A stretch of 64,000 nt of DNA from Negativicutes bacterium (GTDB lineage: Bacteria > Bacillota > Negativicutes > Anaeromusales > Anaeromusaceae). Positions 1 through 7,892 of this stretch are shown here, in pieces. The translations under genes and the position numbers were made by a program. The notes under the pieces were generated by a model. That model was not told the DNA's origin. It saw nothing but the letters and a program-made list of their open reading frames with translations, and made no database searches. Each line of letters begins with the position of its first letter. Positions within the stretch are counted from its first letter, which is position 1. Location: NCBI GenBank assembly GCA_009929485.1, contig SAAJ01000013.1, positions 1 through 64,000 of the forward strand, in the 5' to 3' direction.

Positions 1-133
1 TCTAGCCAAAGAATCTACAAAAACATATATCGAGAAATACTGCGATTAAAGAAGAAAATCGAAGCTACTGCTTGTTTATTAAGGGAGGAACAGAGTAACA
101 GAGGGGAATGGAGAAAACAAGGAATGCGAAGTT
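1..133. other. AT-rich segment, no gene seen
   Basis: No reading frame with a ribosome site, no RNA gene and no repeat shared with the rest of the window is visible here. It lies just beyond the ribB terminator. Confidence 0.4.
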
Positions 134-176
134 GAAAAAAGAGCCGCCGGCGCAGCTATAGCGTCGACGGCTCTAT
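134..176 (-). terminator. rho-independent terminator of ribB
   Basis: Read on the minus strand, an AGAGCCGTCG arm pairs with CGGCGGCTCT and is followed by a run of six T. It begins about 10 nt after the ribB stop codon. Confidence 0.8.
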
Positions 177-185
177 TCAACAACG

Positions 186-827
186 TTAGTCAAACTGCAA
201 GCGGTAAGCGATGATATCGTCGACCGTCACAACCGGCATGGCGTGTTTTTGGGCAAAAGCGGCGATTTCCGGCAGACGGGCCATAGTACCGTCAGGATTA
301 GTGAGTTCGCAGAGAACGCCGGCTGGTGCTAAGCCTGCAAGGCGCATGAGATCCACGTTGGCTTCGGTGTGACCGGGGCGATCTAAAACGCCGTTTTTTC
401 GGGCGCGCAGCGGAAACATATGTCCGGGCATGCGCAGATCGGCGGCGGAAGCGTCAGCGGCAACAGCGGCTTTGACGGTGGCGACACGGTCTGCTGCGGA
501 TACGCCGGTAGTCACGCCTTGAGCGGCTTCAATGGAAATGGTGAAGGGGGTCTGGAAACTGCTGGTGTTGTTTGCAACCATCATCGGCAGGCCTAACTGG
601 GCGGTTTTTTCTTCGGTGAGACACAGGCAGACAATGCCGCTTCCTTCGCGAATGAGCAAGGCCATTTGCTGTGGTGTCAAGCTTTGGGCGGCAAAAAAAA
701 TATCGCCCTCGTTTTCCCGGTCCTCATTATCGGTGACCAGGACGCCTTGTCCTTGACGCAAGGCGGCGAGCGCGTTTTCCACCCGTTCTGCGGGTGTGCC
801 AAAAGAGTGAAGTAAAGATTGATTCAT
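186..827 (-). CDS. ribB: 3,4-dihydroxy-2-butanone-4-phosphate synthase
   Basis: Converts ribulose 5-phosphate to formate and the four-carbon precursor of the riboflavin ring. The 213-residue protein has the family's acidic stretch [10 protein letters not shown] near residues 31-40, the RPGHTEA motif and the closing [10 protein letters not shown] segment. It matches stand-alone RibB in length and has no RibA domain. The start is the ATG at 827, preceded by AGGAGGAG; a longer frame back to 950 would run through the riboswitch leader. It is alone in its transcription unit, behind an FMN riboswitch and a strong promoter, so flavin level should set its expression. Confidence 0.95.
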   Translation of the reverse strand: MNQSLLHSFGTPAERVENALAALRQGQGVLVTDNEDRENEGDIFFAAQSLTPQQMALLIREGSGIVCLCLTEEKTAQLGLPMMVANNTSSFQTPFTISIEAAQGVTTGVSAADRVATVKAAVAADASAADLRMPGHMFPLRARKNGVLDRPGHTEANVDLMRLAGLAPAGVLCELTNPDGTMARLPEIAAFAQKHAMPVVTVDDIIAYRLQFD

Positions 828-956
828 AGTAATACTCCTCCTTAATGCTAAGTCGGACTTACCAGAATCAGGGCAAGAAAGAGACAGTAAAAGCAACGCA
901 GTAAAACAAGCCGGACGAAAAAGCGCCGGAACTTGCCAATGCGTTAGCAACTGCCT

Positions 957-1102
957 TATCCTCTTCTATCCGGACTATAACCGTCGGCACTGGCTTGCTA
1001 CCAGTTCTGCTGACCTTCTTGCTTTAGGCAAAAAGCGCTCGCGGGCTCCCCGGCTGTGCCGGGATACCGCCGATGGGGAATTTCACCCCGCCCTGAGAAT
1101 AA
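957..1102 (-). promoter_or_regulatory. FMN riboswitch (RFN element)
   Basis: Reading the minus strand from 1102, the RFN landmarks come in order: GGGGTGAAATTCCC, GGCGGTA, AGCCCGCGAGC, GCCGACGGTTATAGTCCGGA and a closing AGAAG. Just downstream, a CAAG-CCGG hairpin (907-935) followed by TTTT could be the terminator of the expression platform; that part is less certain because its stem is short and bulged. It controls ribB. Confidence 0.93.
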
Positions 1103-1116
1103 GTTCGCTTGCTTTT

Positions 1117-1144
1117 AGTATACTCTTTTGGGAGCGGGTGTCAA
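1117..1144 (-). promoter_or_regulatory. sigma-A-type promoter of the ribB leader
   Basis: On the minus strand TTGACA (1144-1139) and TATACT (1122-1117) are separated by 16 bp, close to consensus. The predicted start site falls a few bases before the FMN riboswitch. Confidence 0.8.
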
Positions 1145-1215
1145 CTCGCAAAAGCAGGCAGGAGTTTGCGGCGTACAGAGGGAATATAGGAGAACTACTA
1201 ATTGGGGAGGCTATT

Positions 1216-1749
1216 ATGGCAGACAGGCAGAATGAGAAAAAAACGTGGAAAGATCACCTGACAACGGTCATCGCGGTTACGACACTGCTTTTGGCGGCGT
1301 GCGCCACGATTGCTTCGTTTAAGGCGGCTGGATATGGAAATCGCATGGTGCTGGCGCAAAATCGCGCTTCGGATCAATGGGCGTACTATCAGGCAAAAAG
1401 CATCAAAGAAACGCAGTATCAAGTGCAGCGAGACTCCATGGCGGCTTTGATGCCCCCGGGAGTGCGTACAGAAGCGGTTGTTAAGCAAATAGCAGTCTAT
1501 GAAGAGGAAATCAAACGGTACAAAAAAGAAAAAAATGAAATTATCCAAGATGCGCAGAAACTGGAAGCGGAGCGAGACGCTGCCAGCCAGTATAATACAA
1601 TGTTCGGCCAGGCGTTGATGTTTTTGCAGGTGGGAATTTTGCTGTCGTCCTTGTCGGCGATCAGTAAAAACTATGGCTACTGGAGTGTGGGCGTTGTTGT
1701 GGGGTCCATTGGCATCGGGTTCTTTTTTTATGCTTGGCTGGTACTGTAG
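1216..1749 (+). CDS. DUF4337-family membrane protein
   Basis: A 177-residue protein with one hydrophobic segment near residues 15-35, a charged helical middle region (about 90-130, rich in K/E, probably coiled coil) and two hydrophobic segments at the C-terminus. This layout and the phrase NRASDQWAYYQAKSIK fit the DUF4337 family, whose function is not known. The start is the ATG at 1216 after GGGGAGG; the frame opens at 1138 but the upstream part overlaps the ribB promoter and has no ribosome site. A palindromic repeat follows the stop codon. Confidence 0.75.
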   Translation: MADRQNEKKTWKDHLTTVIAVTTLLLAACATIASFKAAGYGNRMVLAQNRASDQWAYYQAKSIKETQYQVQRDSMAALMPPGVRTEAVVKQIAVYEEEIKRYKKEKNEIIQDAQKLEAERDAASQYNTMFGQALMFLQVGILLSSLSAISKNYGYWSVGVVVGSIGIGFFFYAWLVL

Positions 1750-1758
1750 CAGATTGAC

Positions 1759-1793
1759 TCAGGGGGACTGGTTCAGCAGAACCGTCCCCCTGA
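1759..1793. repeat. palindromic GGGGGAC/GTCCCCC repeat
   Basis: TCAGGGGGAC-tg-GTTC pairs across a four-base loop with GAAC-c-GTCCCCCTGA. The same core (GGTTCAGGGGGACGGTTC) recurs at 3748-3765, so it is a small dispersed palindrome. It has no T-run of terminator type. Confidence 0.6.
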
Positions 1794-1814
1794 ACCAGAA
1801 GAAAGGTGGTTGGG

Positions 1815-2819
1815 ATGAAGTTTTTGAAGGAACAATGCTCTTTAGCCGTTGCGGCGTTAGCCTGCGCGGCCTTATGGACCGGCTGGCCTTCTGCTGCGTT
1901 GGCGCATAGCGAGAAGGGGCCTTGCCAAGATTGCATGTCGGCGGAAGAATTCAGACTGGCGGATGTGCGCCATTTTTTTCCGGTCGCCCTGGGGCAGAGT
2001 TGGAACTATATTGGGTATGGACAAGAGTTTGCCGGTTTTACGCGGACGGTGACGCAAGTCAAGGATGGGCGGGTGCAAGTAGCGGACAATAATGGCGGGG
2101 CGCAGGTGGCAAGAGTCTTTTCCGTGACGGAAGAGGCTGTAGTGCAGCAAGTAGTGCTGAGTGAAAGTGAACCTGCGGGAGACTTGCTTGCCGCTAAGCC
2201 TAATCAAGAGCTACTGCTTCTTAAGGGACCGCTGCAGCAAGGCGCAACCTGGGAAGACGGTGCTTGGAGCTATCGCCTGCTTAGTGTTACTAAGACGGTG
2301 TGGGTGCCGGCAGGATTATTTTCCGGCGTCGTGGAGGTGCAGGCGCGATCCTTGACTAGGCCCAACGAGGTGCTGGTAGCCTGTTATGCGCCGGAAGTAG
2401 GCTTGGTACGACGGGATTATTACAGCGGCGACGGGACGCAAATCAGTGCGCAGCTGCAAAGTATGAGTGTAGTCGGACAGAACGCGCTGCCGCAGGAGAA
2501 AATATCGTTGCCTGATTTTTTTAGTGGTGTCGTGAAGCAACAGGCATCGGAAGAGGTAGCCGCCGAAGTTCGTTTTGCTCGAATTCGCACGTTAAAAGAT
2601 AAAGGGCATGAACACTATGCGGCTATTGTCGATATTTATCGCGCTCCTGCCGGTTTTAACGGCGATCCGCTGGCGATGCCGGAAAGCTGGAAAGCCGCTG
2701 GCTGGCAGGTGACGATAGAAGCTGCCTATCAGGCGCAGTTTCAGCGTAAAATAGAAGGCGGCCAAGCGAACTATCTGCTGACGGAATGGCTGCCCGCGAA
2801 GGAAAACTATCCGAAATAA
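1815..2819 (+). CDS. secreted protein of unknown function
   Basis: A 334-residue protein with a signal peptide: MKFLKE, a hydrophobic core, then AALA before HSEK. The mature part begins with a CQDC pair and a segment (about 45-55) reading VRHFFPVALGQSWNY. That opening resembles a class of Firmicute secreted proteins in which a short beta-rich domain is followed by measurement-like repeats, but I do not recognise a named family. It should act outside the cytoplasmic membrane. The start is the ATG at 1815 after AAAGGTGG; an in-frame GTG at 1806 lies inside that ribosome site and is unlikely. No enzyme motif is seen. Confidence 0.6.
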   Translation: MKFLKEQCSLAVAALACAALWTGWPSAALAHSEKGPCQDCMSAEEFRLADVRHFFPVALGQSWNYIGYGQEFAGFTRTVTQVKDGRVQVADNNGGAQVARVFSVTEEAVVQQVVLSESEPAGDLLAAKPNQELLLLKGPLQQGATWEDGAWSYRLLSVTKTVWVPAGLFSGVVEVQARSLTRPNEVLVACYAPEVGLVRRDYYSGDGTQISAQLQSMSVVGQNALPQEKISLPDFFSGVVKQQASEEVAAEVRFARIRTLKDKGHEHYAAIVDIYRAPAGFNGDPLAMPESWKAAGWQVTIEAAYQAQFQRKIEGGQANYLLTEWLPAKENYPK

Positions 2820-2841
2820 TGAAGAACGAAAAATGAGCAAA

Positions 2842-2930
2842 AAACGAACAAGAGAATCAGAGTGACCGGAGGGTACGATAGAGGATTATTTTAACAGGAG
2901 TAAAGTGAGTAAAGGGAGGGCTACGGTTTT
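2842..2930 (+). repeat. dispersed repeat family R3 (GAACAAGAG...GGGAGGG)
   Basis: Contains AACAAGAGAATCAGAGT, then GGAGGGTACG, then GAGTAAAGTGAGTAAAGGGAGGG-type triplet-like repeats. A second copy in the same orientation lies at 3622-3725, and reverse-complement versions (CGTGACTCTTGTT) occur at 3040-3085, 3786-3835, 7736-7780, 33990-34085, 37395-37520 and 63895-63955. It is always intergenic. Confidence 0.55.
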
Positions 2931-2993
2931 TTATGGAGTTAGAATCGTGGCTTTGATTTATCATAGACTGTTCGAACTTTTTGGAGCCCAATT

Positions 2994-3028
2994 AAAAAGG
3001 CAGCAGGTTTTCGGCCTGCTGCCTTTTG
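2994..3028. terminator. bidirectional terminator downstream of skp
   Basis: AAAGGCAGCAGG and CCTGCTGCCTTT form a 12-bp perfect stem with A/T runs on both sides. It best serves the minus-strand skp gene (T5 on that strand) and would also stop readthrough from the plus-strand gene ending at 2819. Confidence 0.85.
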
Positions 3029-3085
3029 CGTAACCCTCAGCGTGTCCTCCCTTGACTCACGTGACTCTTGTTTGTCTACCGAGCT

Positions 3086-3517
3086 CTACTTTTTTAGCTT
3101 TTGGAGGACATCGAGGGTGATATCCGTGCCGCCTAAGGCGACGCTGTTTTTGTAGATGACTAGAGAGAAGCCTTTTTCATCGGCAACGGCTTTCATAGCG
3201 ACTTGAATGCTGTCGGCAATGGGCTTAAATAGCTCTTGGCGTTTTTGCGCCAGTTGCTTGCCAAGCTGCTGGTCCAGGGCTTGTTTGTCTTGGTCGCTCA
3301 ACCCGGCGGATTTTGTAGTAAACTCTTGGCGCAGTTGTGTTTGCTCGGTCTGCAGGGTTGCGTTGGCTTGGGCTACATCGGGATGATTATTGATTACATA
3401 CATAATATCCACGACGCCGACCGGAAGTTCCGCTGCGGCTGCCGTACCGGGGATAGACAGGCAAAGGGCAAGAGCTAAGGCTGTAAAATAGGCTTTAAAA
3501 CAAGATGACCATTTCAT
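3086..3517 (-). CDS. Skp/OmpH-family periplasmic chaperone
   Basis: Chaperone for outer-membrane proteins in transit across the periplasm. The 143-residue protein has a signal peptide (hydrophobic core, then TAAAA before ELPVG), the N-terminal strand VGVVDIMYVIN, a K/Q-rich coiled-coil arm (about 45-95) and the closing ADEKGFSLVIYKNSVALGG strand typical of the family in Negativicutes. Its presence implies an outer membrane. The start is the ATG at 3517 after AGAAGG; the frame extends to 3577 but without a ribosome site. It is a single-gene unit here, not in a bam/lpx cluster. Confidence 0.88.
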   Translation of the reverse strand: MKWSSCFKAYFTALALALCLSIPGTAAAAELPVGVVDIMYVINNHPDVAQANATLQTEQTQLRQEFTTKSAGLSDQDKQALDQQLGKQLAQKRQELFKPIADSIQVAMKAVADEKGFSLVIYKNSVALGGTDITLDVLQKLKK

Positions 3518-3621
3518 AAATGTAGCCTTCTTTCTATTTTTATTTTTAGTAAGACTGCTAGGATTACTATTATACAAACTATACGGCTTTAAAATTGCTT
3601 ATGTCAAGATTAATCCCAAGA

Positions 3622-3840
3622 TTGAACAAGAGAATCAGAGTCGCGGGAGGGTACGCAGGAGAAGAACAAGGCACGTGATTTTAAACAAGAGTAAAGTGAG
3701 TAAAGTGAGTAAAGGGAGGGCTCGATAGAGGCGGTGGCGGCCATTCTGGTTCAGGGGGACGGTTCTCCCGAACCAAAAACGTGCATCCCGTAACCCTCCG
3801 TCTTATCCTCCGATTCTCATCGCGACTCTTGTTCAATCCT
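3622..3840. repeat. repeat-filled spacer between skp and hcp
   Basis: Holds an R3 repeat (3622-3725, with GAGTAAAGTGAGTAAAGTGAGTAAAG-like tandem units), a second copy of the GGTTCAGGGGGAC palindrome (3747-3775) and a reverse-oriented R3 end (3786-3835, CGCGACTCTTGTTCAATC). No coding frame is supported. Confidence 0.6.
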
Positions 3841-3876
3841 CATCTTCTCACATTGTGCTGTTACTCGCAGAAGTAC

Positions 3877-3906
3877 GAAAAAAGCCCGTCCTTTTGGACG
3901 GGCTTT
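3877..3906 (-). terminator. terminator of hcp
   Basis: On the minus strand AAAGCCCGTCC pairs with GGACGGGCTTT across a short AAAA loop and ends in T6. It starts 10 nt after the hcp stop codon. Confidence 0.9.
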
Positions 3907-3916
3907 AAGGCGCTTT

Positions 3917-5560
3917 TTAGGAGAAGAACATTTTCAGGTCGTCTTCTACATTGGTAATGCCGCCAATGCCGAAAGTTTCCACGAGAACCTTGGCGACATT
4001 AGGCGAGAGGAAGCCAGGCAGCGTAGGACCGAGGTGGATGTTTTTCACGCCCAGGTACAACAGCGCCAGCAGTACGATAACGGCTTTTTGCTCGTACCAA
4101 GCAATGTTGTAGGAAATGGGGAGCTTGTTGACATCGTCCAGGCCGAAAGCTTCTTTGAGTTTCAAGGCGATAACGGCCAAGGAATAGGAGTCATTACACT
4201 GACCAGCGTCCAGAACGCGGGGGATGCCGCCGATATCGCCGAGAGGCAGCTTGTTGTAACGGTATTTGGCGCAGCCAGCGGTGAGAATGATGGCATCCTG
4301 CGGCAGAGCTTTAGCGAACTCGCTGTAGTAGTCGCGGCTCTTCATACGGCCATCACAGCCGGCCATAACGAAGAAGCGTTTTACGGCGCCGCTTTTTACG
4401 GCTTCAATGACTTTGTCAGCCAGGGCCAGCACTTGGTTGTGGGCGAAGCCGCCGACGATTTCGCCGTCTTCCAGCTTGGTAGGCGAAGGACACTGTTTGG
4501 CATGGGCGATGAGGGCCGAGAAGTCTTTCGTTTTGCCGGCTTGGCGAGGGGCAATCTTTTTGAGTCCTTCAAAGCCGACAACACCGGTGACATAAACGCG
4601 GTCTTTATAGCTGTCCTTAGGCGGCACCAGACAGTTGGTGGTCAGCAGCACAGGACCGTTGAAGGTTTCAAATTCTTTATCCTGCAGCCACCAGGAGTTG
4701 CCGTAGTTGCCGACAAAGTTGTCATATTTTTTGAAGAAGGGGTAATAATGAGCCGGCAGCATTTCGCCGTGCGTATAGACATCGACGCCGGTTCCTTTGG
4801 TTTGTTCCAGCAGTTCTTCGAGGTCTTTGAGGTCGTGGCCGCTAATAAGAATGGCCGGGTTGTTGCGTACGCCAAGGTTGACTTTGGTAATTTCCGGCGA
4901 GCCGTAGGTAGTGGTGTTGGCTTTGTCCAAGAGCGCCATAACGTCCACACCGAATTTGCCGCATTCCATGACCTGGGCAACCAACTCGTCTGCGCTAAGT
5001 GCGTTGTTGGTGGTAGCGACCAGGGCTTTTTCCATAGCGGCGAAAATGGCGTCGTCTGCATAGCCTAAAACATAAGCGTGCTCGGCATAGGCGGCCATGC
5101 CTTTAACGCCGTAAATAATGAGTTCGCGCAAGGAACGAACATCTTCATTTTCGGTAGAGAGGACACCGACCGTAGCCGCCTTGGCTTCAAACGCTTCGAC
5201 ATTGTCAGCATACCACAGCGCGCTGTCATGAGCGGCTTTAGGTGTCAAGCCAGCTTTGATTAAGGCGTTTTTGACGTCTTCGCGTACCACCAGGGCTTCC
5301 TTGATCCAAGCGACAAAACGTTCTTTGTCGAAGTTAGCATTGGTGATGGTGGCAAAAAGACCTTCCATGATGAATTTGTCCGCTCCGCCTGTAGGCAGCT
5401 TGGCTTCACGGGCTTCCAAAGCATACGCGGAAATTCCTTTAAGGGTGTAAATCAGAAGATCCTGCAGATTGGCTACATCCGCCGTTTTTCCGCAGACGCC
5501 GCGCATGGTGCAACCGGTTCCTTTAGCTGTTTCTTGACACTGAAAGCAAAACATTGACAT
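3917..5560 (-). CDS. hcp: hybrid-cluster protein (hydroxylamine/NO reductase)
   Basis: Reductively removes nitrogen-oxide stress products: hydroxylamine to ammonia in vitro, and NO to N2O as the likely role in cells. The 547-residue cytoplasmic protein has the N-terminal cubane ligands C5, C8, C17 and C23 in the CxxC-x8-C-x5-C spacing of the class used by strict anaerobes. Later come the hybrid-cluster regions [36 protein letters not shown] and GQCNDSYS. The start is the first ATG of MSM, 7 nt after GGAGG. No hcr reductase gene is adjacent. A Crp/Fnr-type operator at -42 of a -10-only promoter suggests activation by an HcpR- or Fnr-like regulator that is not in this window. Confidence 0.96.
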   Translation of the reverse strand: MSMFCFQCQETAKGTGCTMRGVCGKTADVANLQDLLIYTLKGISAYALEAREAKLPTGGADKFIMEGLFATITNANFDKERFVAWIKEALVVREDVKNALIKAGLTPKAAHDSALWYADNVEAFEAKAATVGVLSTENEDVRSLRELIIYGVKGMAAYAEHAYVLGYADDAIFAAMEKALVATTNNALSADELVAQVMECGKFGVDVMALLDKANTTTYGSPEITKVNLGVRNNPAILISGHDLKDLEELLEQTKGTGVDVYTHGEMLPAHYYPFFKKYDNFVGNYGNSWWLQDKEFETFNGPVLLTTNCLVPPKDSYKDRVYVTGVVGFEGLKKIAPRQAGKTKDFSALIAHAKQCPSPTKLEDGEIVGGFAHNQVLALADKVIEAVKSGAVKRFFVMAGCDGRMKSRDYYSEFAKALPQDAIILTAGCAKYRYNKLPLGDIGGIPRVLDAGQCNDSYSLAVIALKLKEAFGLDDVNKLPISYNIAWYEQKAVIVLLALLYLGVKNIHLGPTLPGFLSPNVAKVLVETFGIGGITNVEDDLKMFFS

Positions 5561-5642
5561 AGTGTTCCCTCCTTATAATATGCAAAGTGACAGTAAATCC
5601 GTGTGAAAACTGCTGAAGTTATAGGTAATGCAGTTCTGTTGA

Positions 5643-5693
5643 CAAACGTAGTATACCAAGGAGCTTTACGCGGCGTCTGTGATGCAGGTCACA
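5643..5693 (-). promoter_or_regulatory. activator-type promoter of hcp with Crp/Fnr-family site
   Basis: TGTGATGCAGGTCACA (5678-5693) has perfect TGTGA/TCACA arms around six bases. On the minus strand it lies upstream of a TATACT -10 (5655-5650). With a start site near 5643 the operator centre is about -42, the class II activator position, and no good -35 is present. HcpR and related Crp/Fnr proteins are known to control hcp genes in anaerobes. Confidence 0.7.
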
Positions 5694-5838
5694 TAAACCA
5701 AAAAATGCTGCAGAAAAACATAAGGTCTTAATTTTCCGTCTAAAGCATTTTAAGAAACAATTTCGACAAAGAAAAGTATTTTCCTGCTAGAATTATTTTT
5801 ACTTTAAAGGGCACGGAAAATGGAGGGGCGGTGCAGCG

Positions 5839-7101
5839 TTAAGAACGCTGTTTGCCTGCAATGTAGCGGGTGGTGATGGCGGCAGCATTTTGGGTATAGA
5901 GAAAATGCTGCAACTGCTCTACAGGGGAAGCCGTTTGGAGATGTCTTGCTGGCTGCAGCACCAGCGCGTCTAGCTCAGAGCCGGCTTCGAAGCTGCCGAC
6001 CTGCCCGAAAAAACGGCCGCCTCCTTTAGTAGCCAGGTAAAAAGCTTCACTGAGAGTAAGCGGCTTTTGCGATGCATCCTGCAAAAAGGCCAGCTTGGAA
6101 AGCTGCACGGCCCGGACGATGGCTTGGGGCATGCTGAAAGTGTGTCCGGCGCCGACGTCGCTGCCGAGGCCTACCGGAACCCCTGCGTCCAGGAAGCGCC
6201 GTGCTGGCATGATGCCGCTGCCTAGGTTGAGGTTGGAATCAGGGCAATGCACGGCAAAAACTTGTTTTTCGCGCATGCGCTCTAGCGCGGCCTCGCTAAG
6301 GTGCACGCAATGCGCCATGAGCGTCGGCATTTGGCCGAATAAGCCGTAGTAGTCATAGACATCATGATAGCCGGCTCGCTCTGGGAAGAGCTGATTCACC
6401 CAGGCGATTTCTTCTTTGTTTTCGGACAGATGGGACTGCACCGGCATTTGATAGCGCGCCGCCAGCTGTCCTAGGCCTTGGAGCAGTTCGCGACTGCAGG
6501 TGGGCGCAAAACGCGGCGTAACGATACCCCGCACCAAGGGGCCTTTTACATAGGAAGATAGAAACGACTCGGCATTTTCCAGGGCTTGGGTCGTATCTTC
6601 TTTAAGATACTCAGGACAGTTGCAGTCCATACTGACTTTACCTACATAGGCGCTCAGGCCGTATTTTTCTAAGGCCTGGCAAAGCAACCGAGCGCTTTCC
6701 TCGTGAATGGTAGCCCAGGTAACAACACGGGTCGTTCCCTGTTGCAGCAGTTCGGCGGCGAAAGCATCATAGATCTCGTGAGCGTAGGCAAGGGAAGAAA
6801 AACGCTGTTCTTCAGGGAAGGTATACGTTTCCAGCCAGGGTAAGAGCGGCAAATCGAGTCCCAGACCTCGCTGGCGGAATTGTGCAGCATGGGTGTGCAA
6901 ATCTACAAAACCGGGAATTAGCAAGTGGCCGCTGTAATCGGCGATGGGGGCGCCTGCGTACTTCTCCGGCAGCTCCGGCGTTAAGGATACGATGCGGCCT
7001 TGGCGGACTGCTAAATAGTGTTCCTTGTGGCAAGTAAACGAGGCGGCCGAGGGGGTATGAAGGAAAGTTCCCTTTAAGATGCTCAGGTCATTTTTGTTCA
7101 T
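5839..7101 (-). CDS. guaD: guanine deaminase
   Basis: Hydrolyses guanine to xanthine and ammonia. The 420-residue amidohydrolase has the zinc-binding strand PGFVDLHTHAAQ followed by QRGLGLDLPLLPWL and TFPEE, a signature of guanine deaminases. Further metal and substrate regions are QSHLSE, MAHCVHL, HCPDSNLNLGSG and GLGSDVGAG (the catalytic Asp). The start is the ATG at 7101 behind AAGGAGG. It is divergent from a ppnP-type nucleoside phosphorylase, and the two promoters share a palindromic operator, so both probably serve purine salvage or breakdown. No terminator is obvious downstream. Confidence 0.9.
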   Translation of the reverse strand: MNKNDLSILKGTFLHTPSAASFTCHKEHYLAVRQGRIVSLTPELPEKYAGAPIADYSGHLLIPGFVDLHTHAAQFRQRGLGLDLPLLPWLETYTFPEEQRFSSLAYAHEIYDAFAAELLQQGTTRVVTWATIHEESARLLCQALEKYGLSAYVGKVSMDCNCPEYLKEDTTQALENAESFLSSYVKGPLVRGIVTPRFAPTCSRELLQGLGQLAARYQMPVQSHLSENKEEIAWVNQLFPERAGYHDVYDYYGLFGQMPTLMAHCVHLSEAALERMREKQVFAVHCPDSNLNLGSGIMPARRFLDAGVPVGLGSDVGAGHTFSMPQAIVRAVQLSKLAFLQDASQKPLTLSEAFYLATKGGGRFFGQVGSFEAGSELDALVLQPARHLQTASPVEQLQHFLYTQNAAAITTRYIAGKQRS

Positions 7102-7170
7102 GGAAGATGCACCTCCTTACTAATTTTATGATACAGCAAATCGCTTCGATAATAAAGAAAGACTCTGTAA

Positions 7171-7185
7171 TTGTATACAATTGTA
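7171..7185. promoter_or_regulatory. overlapping palindromes between guaD and ppnP
   Basis: TTGTATACAA (7171-7180) and TACAATTGTA (7176-7185) are two perfect 10-bp palindromes overlapping by five bases, in the 160-bp gap between the divergent genes. The first has the T-GTA-TAC-A form used by many GntR/FadR-type repressors. A shared operator is likely; the regulator is unknown. Confidence 0.45.
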
Positions 7186-7267
7186 CAGGGGCAGGAGTAT
7201 AAGCGCGGGCGGAGAATAACATTGACGTACAACTATGATAACAGTAAGTGTGGCGGAGGAGAAAATG

Positions 7268-7585
7268 ATGAGTGAATTTGTAAATGTGACAGCCGTAAAA
7301 GAAGCTAATATCTACTTCGAGGGCAAGGTGACCAGCCGGACGCTGCTTTTTGCGGACGGTACGCGCAAAACCTTGGGCGTTATGCTGCCTGGAGAATATG
7401 AATTTGGCACCGATGCGGCGGAATTAATGGAAATGCTCCAAGGAGAGATGGACGTACTGCTGCCGGGAGAAAGTACCTGGCGGACGGTCAAAAGCGGCGA
7501 TTCCTTCCGAGTGCCGGCAAAATCTAAATTTCAACTGCAGGTAAAGCAAGTGGCGGATTATTGCTGCTCGTATTTGCCGGAATAA
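7268..7585 (+). CDS. ppnP: pyrimidine/purine nucleoside phosphorylase (DUF1255, PpnP)
   Basis: Family members split nucleosides with phosphate into base and ribose 1-phosphate. The 105-residue single-cupin protein shows [26 protein letters not shown], the [14 protein letters not shown] strand and a final [15 protein letters not shown], matching E. coli PpnP along its length. GGAGG sits 8 nt before the ATG at 7268; the ATG at 7265 is an equal alternative. It is divergent from guanine deaminase, which fits a route from guanosine to xanthine. Confidence 0.88.
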   Translation: MSEFVNVTAVKEANIYFEGKVTSRTLLFADGTRKTLGVMLPGEYEFGTDAAELMEMLQGEMDVLLPGESTWRTVKSGDSFRVPAKSKFQLQVKQVADYCCSYLPE

Positions 7586-7596
7586 AGCAATCCAAG

Positions 7597-7629
7597 AAGC
7601 AGGCTTTTCAAATGGGAAGCCTGCTTTTT
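7597..7629 (+). terminator. terminator of ppnP
   Basis: AAGCAGGCTT pairs with AAGCCTGCTT across a ten-base loop and runs into TTTTT. Confidence 0.85.
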
Positions 7630-7785
7630 CGTCCTGCGGACCGGCTTGCTCCAATAAAAGTCTCAAATACAATCACGGCTGCCGCAGCCTCATTGAGCTC
7701 TTACTTTACTTCTCTGGCCGTTTTCTGATTTGTGTTTCGTCCCTTCTCCTGCGTGTCCTCCCGTGACTCCTGTTCGGCAGCACGA
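7630..7785 (+). repeat. dispersed repeat R1 followed by R3
   Basis: 7630-7687 is a copy of family R1: CGTCCTGCGGACCGGCTTG, then CTCCAATAAAAGTCTCAAA and TACAATCACGGCTGCCGC. 7736-7780 is a reverse-oriented R3 end (CCTCCCGTGACTCCTGTTC). The same R1-then-R3 order is seen at 33.9, 37.3 and 63.8 kb. Nothing else is visible in this 300-bp gap. Confidence 0.7.
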
Positions 7786-7892
7786 AGAAATATTTGACTT
7801 TTCTGCCTATACAGAAGGGATTCAATATAGGCGCAAGGAATTTAAACGTAATAATAAAGATGGATTTTTGCCTGGAAAAGGAGGGGCCGCAT

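Noticed and set aside
4034-5068. 344-codon plus-strand frame
   Set aside because: It lies wholly antisense to the well-supported hcp gene, has no ribosome site and shows no family motif.
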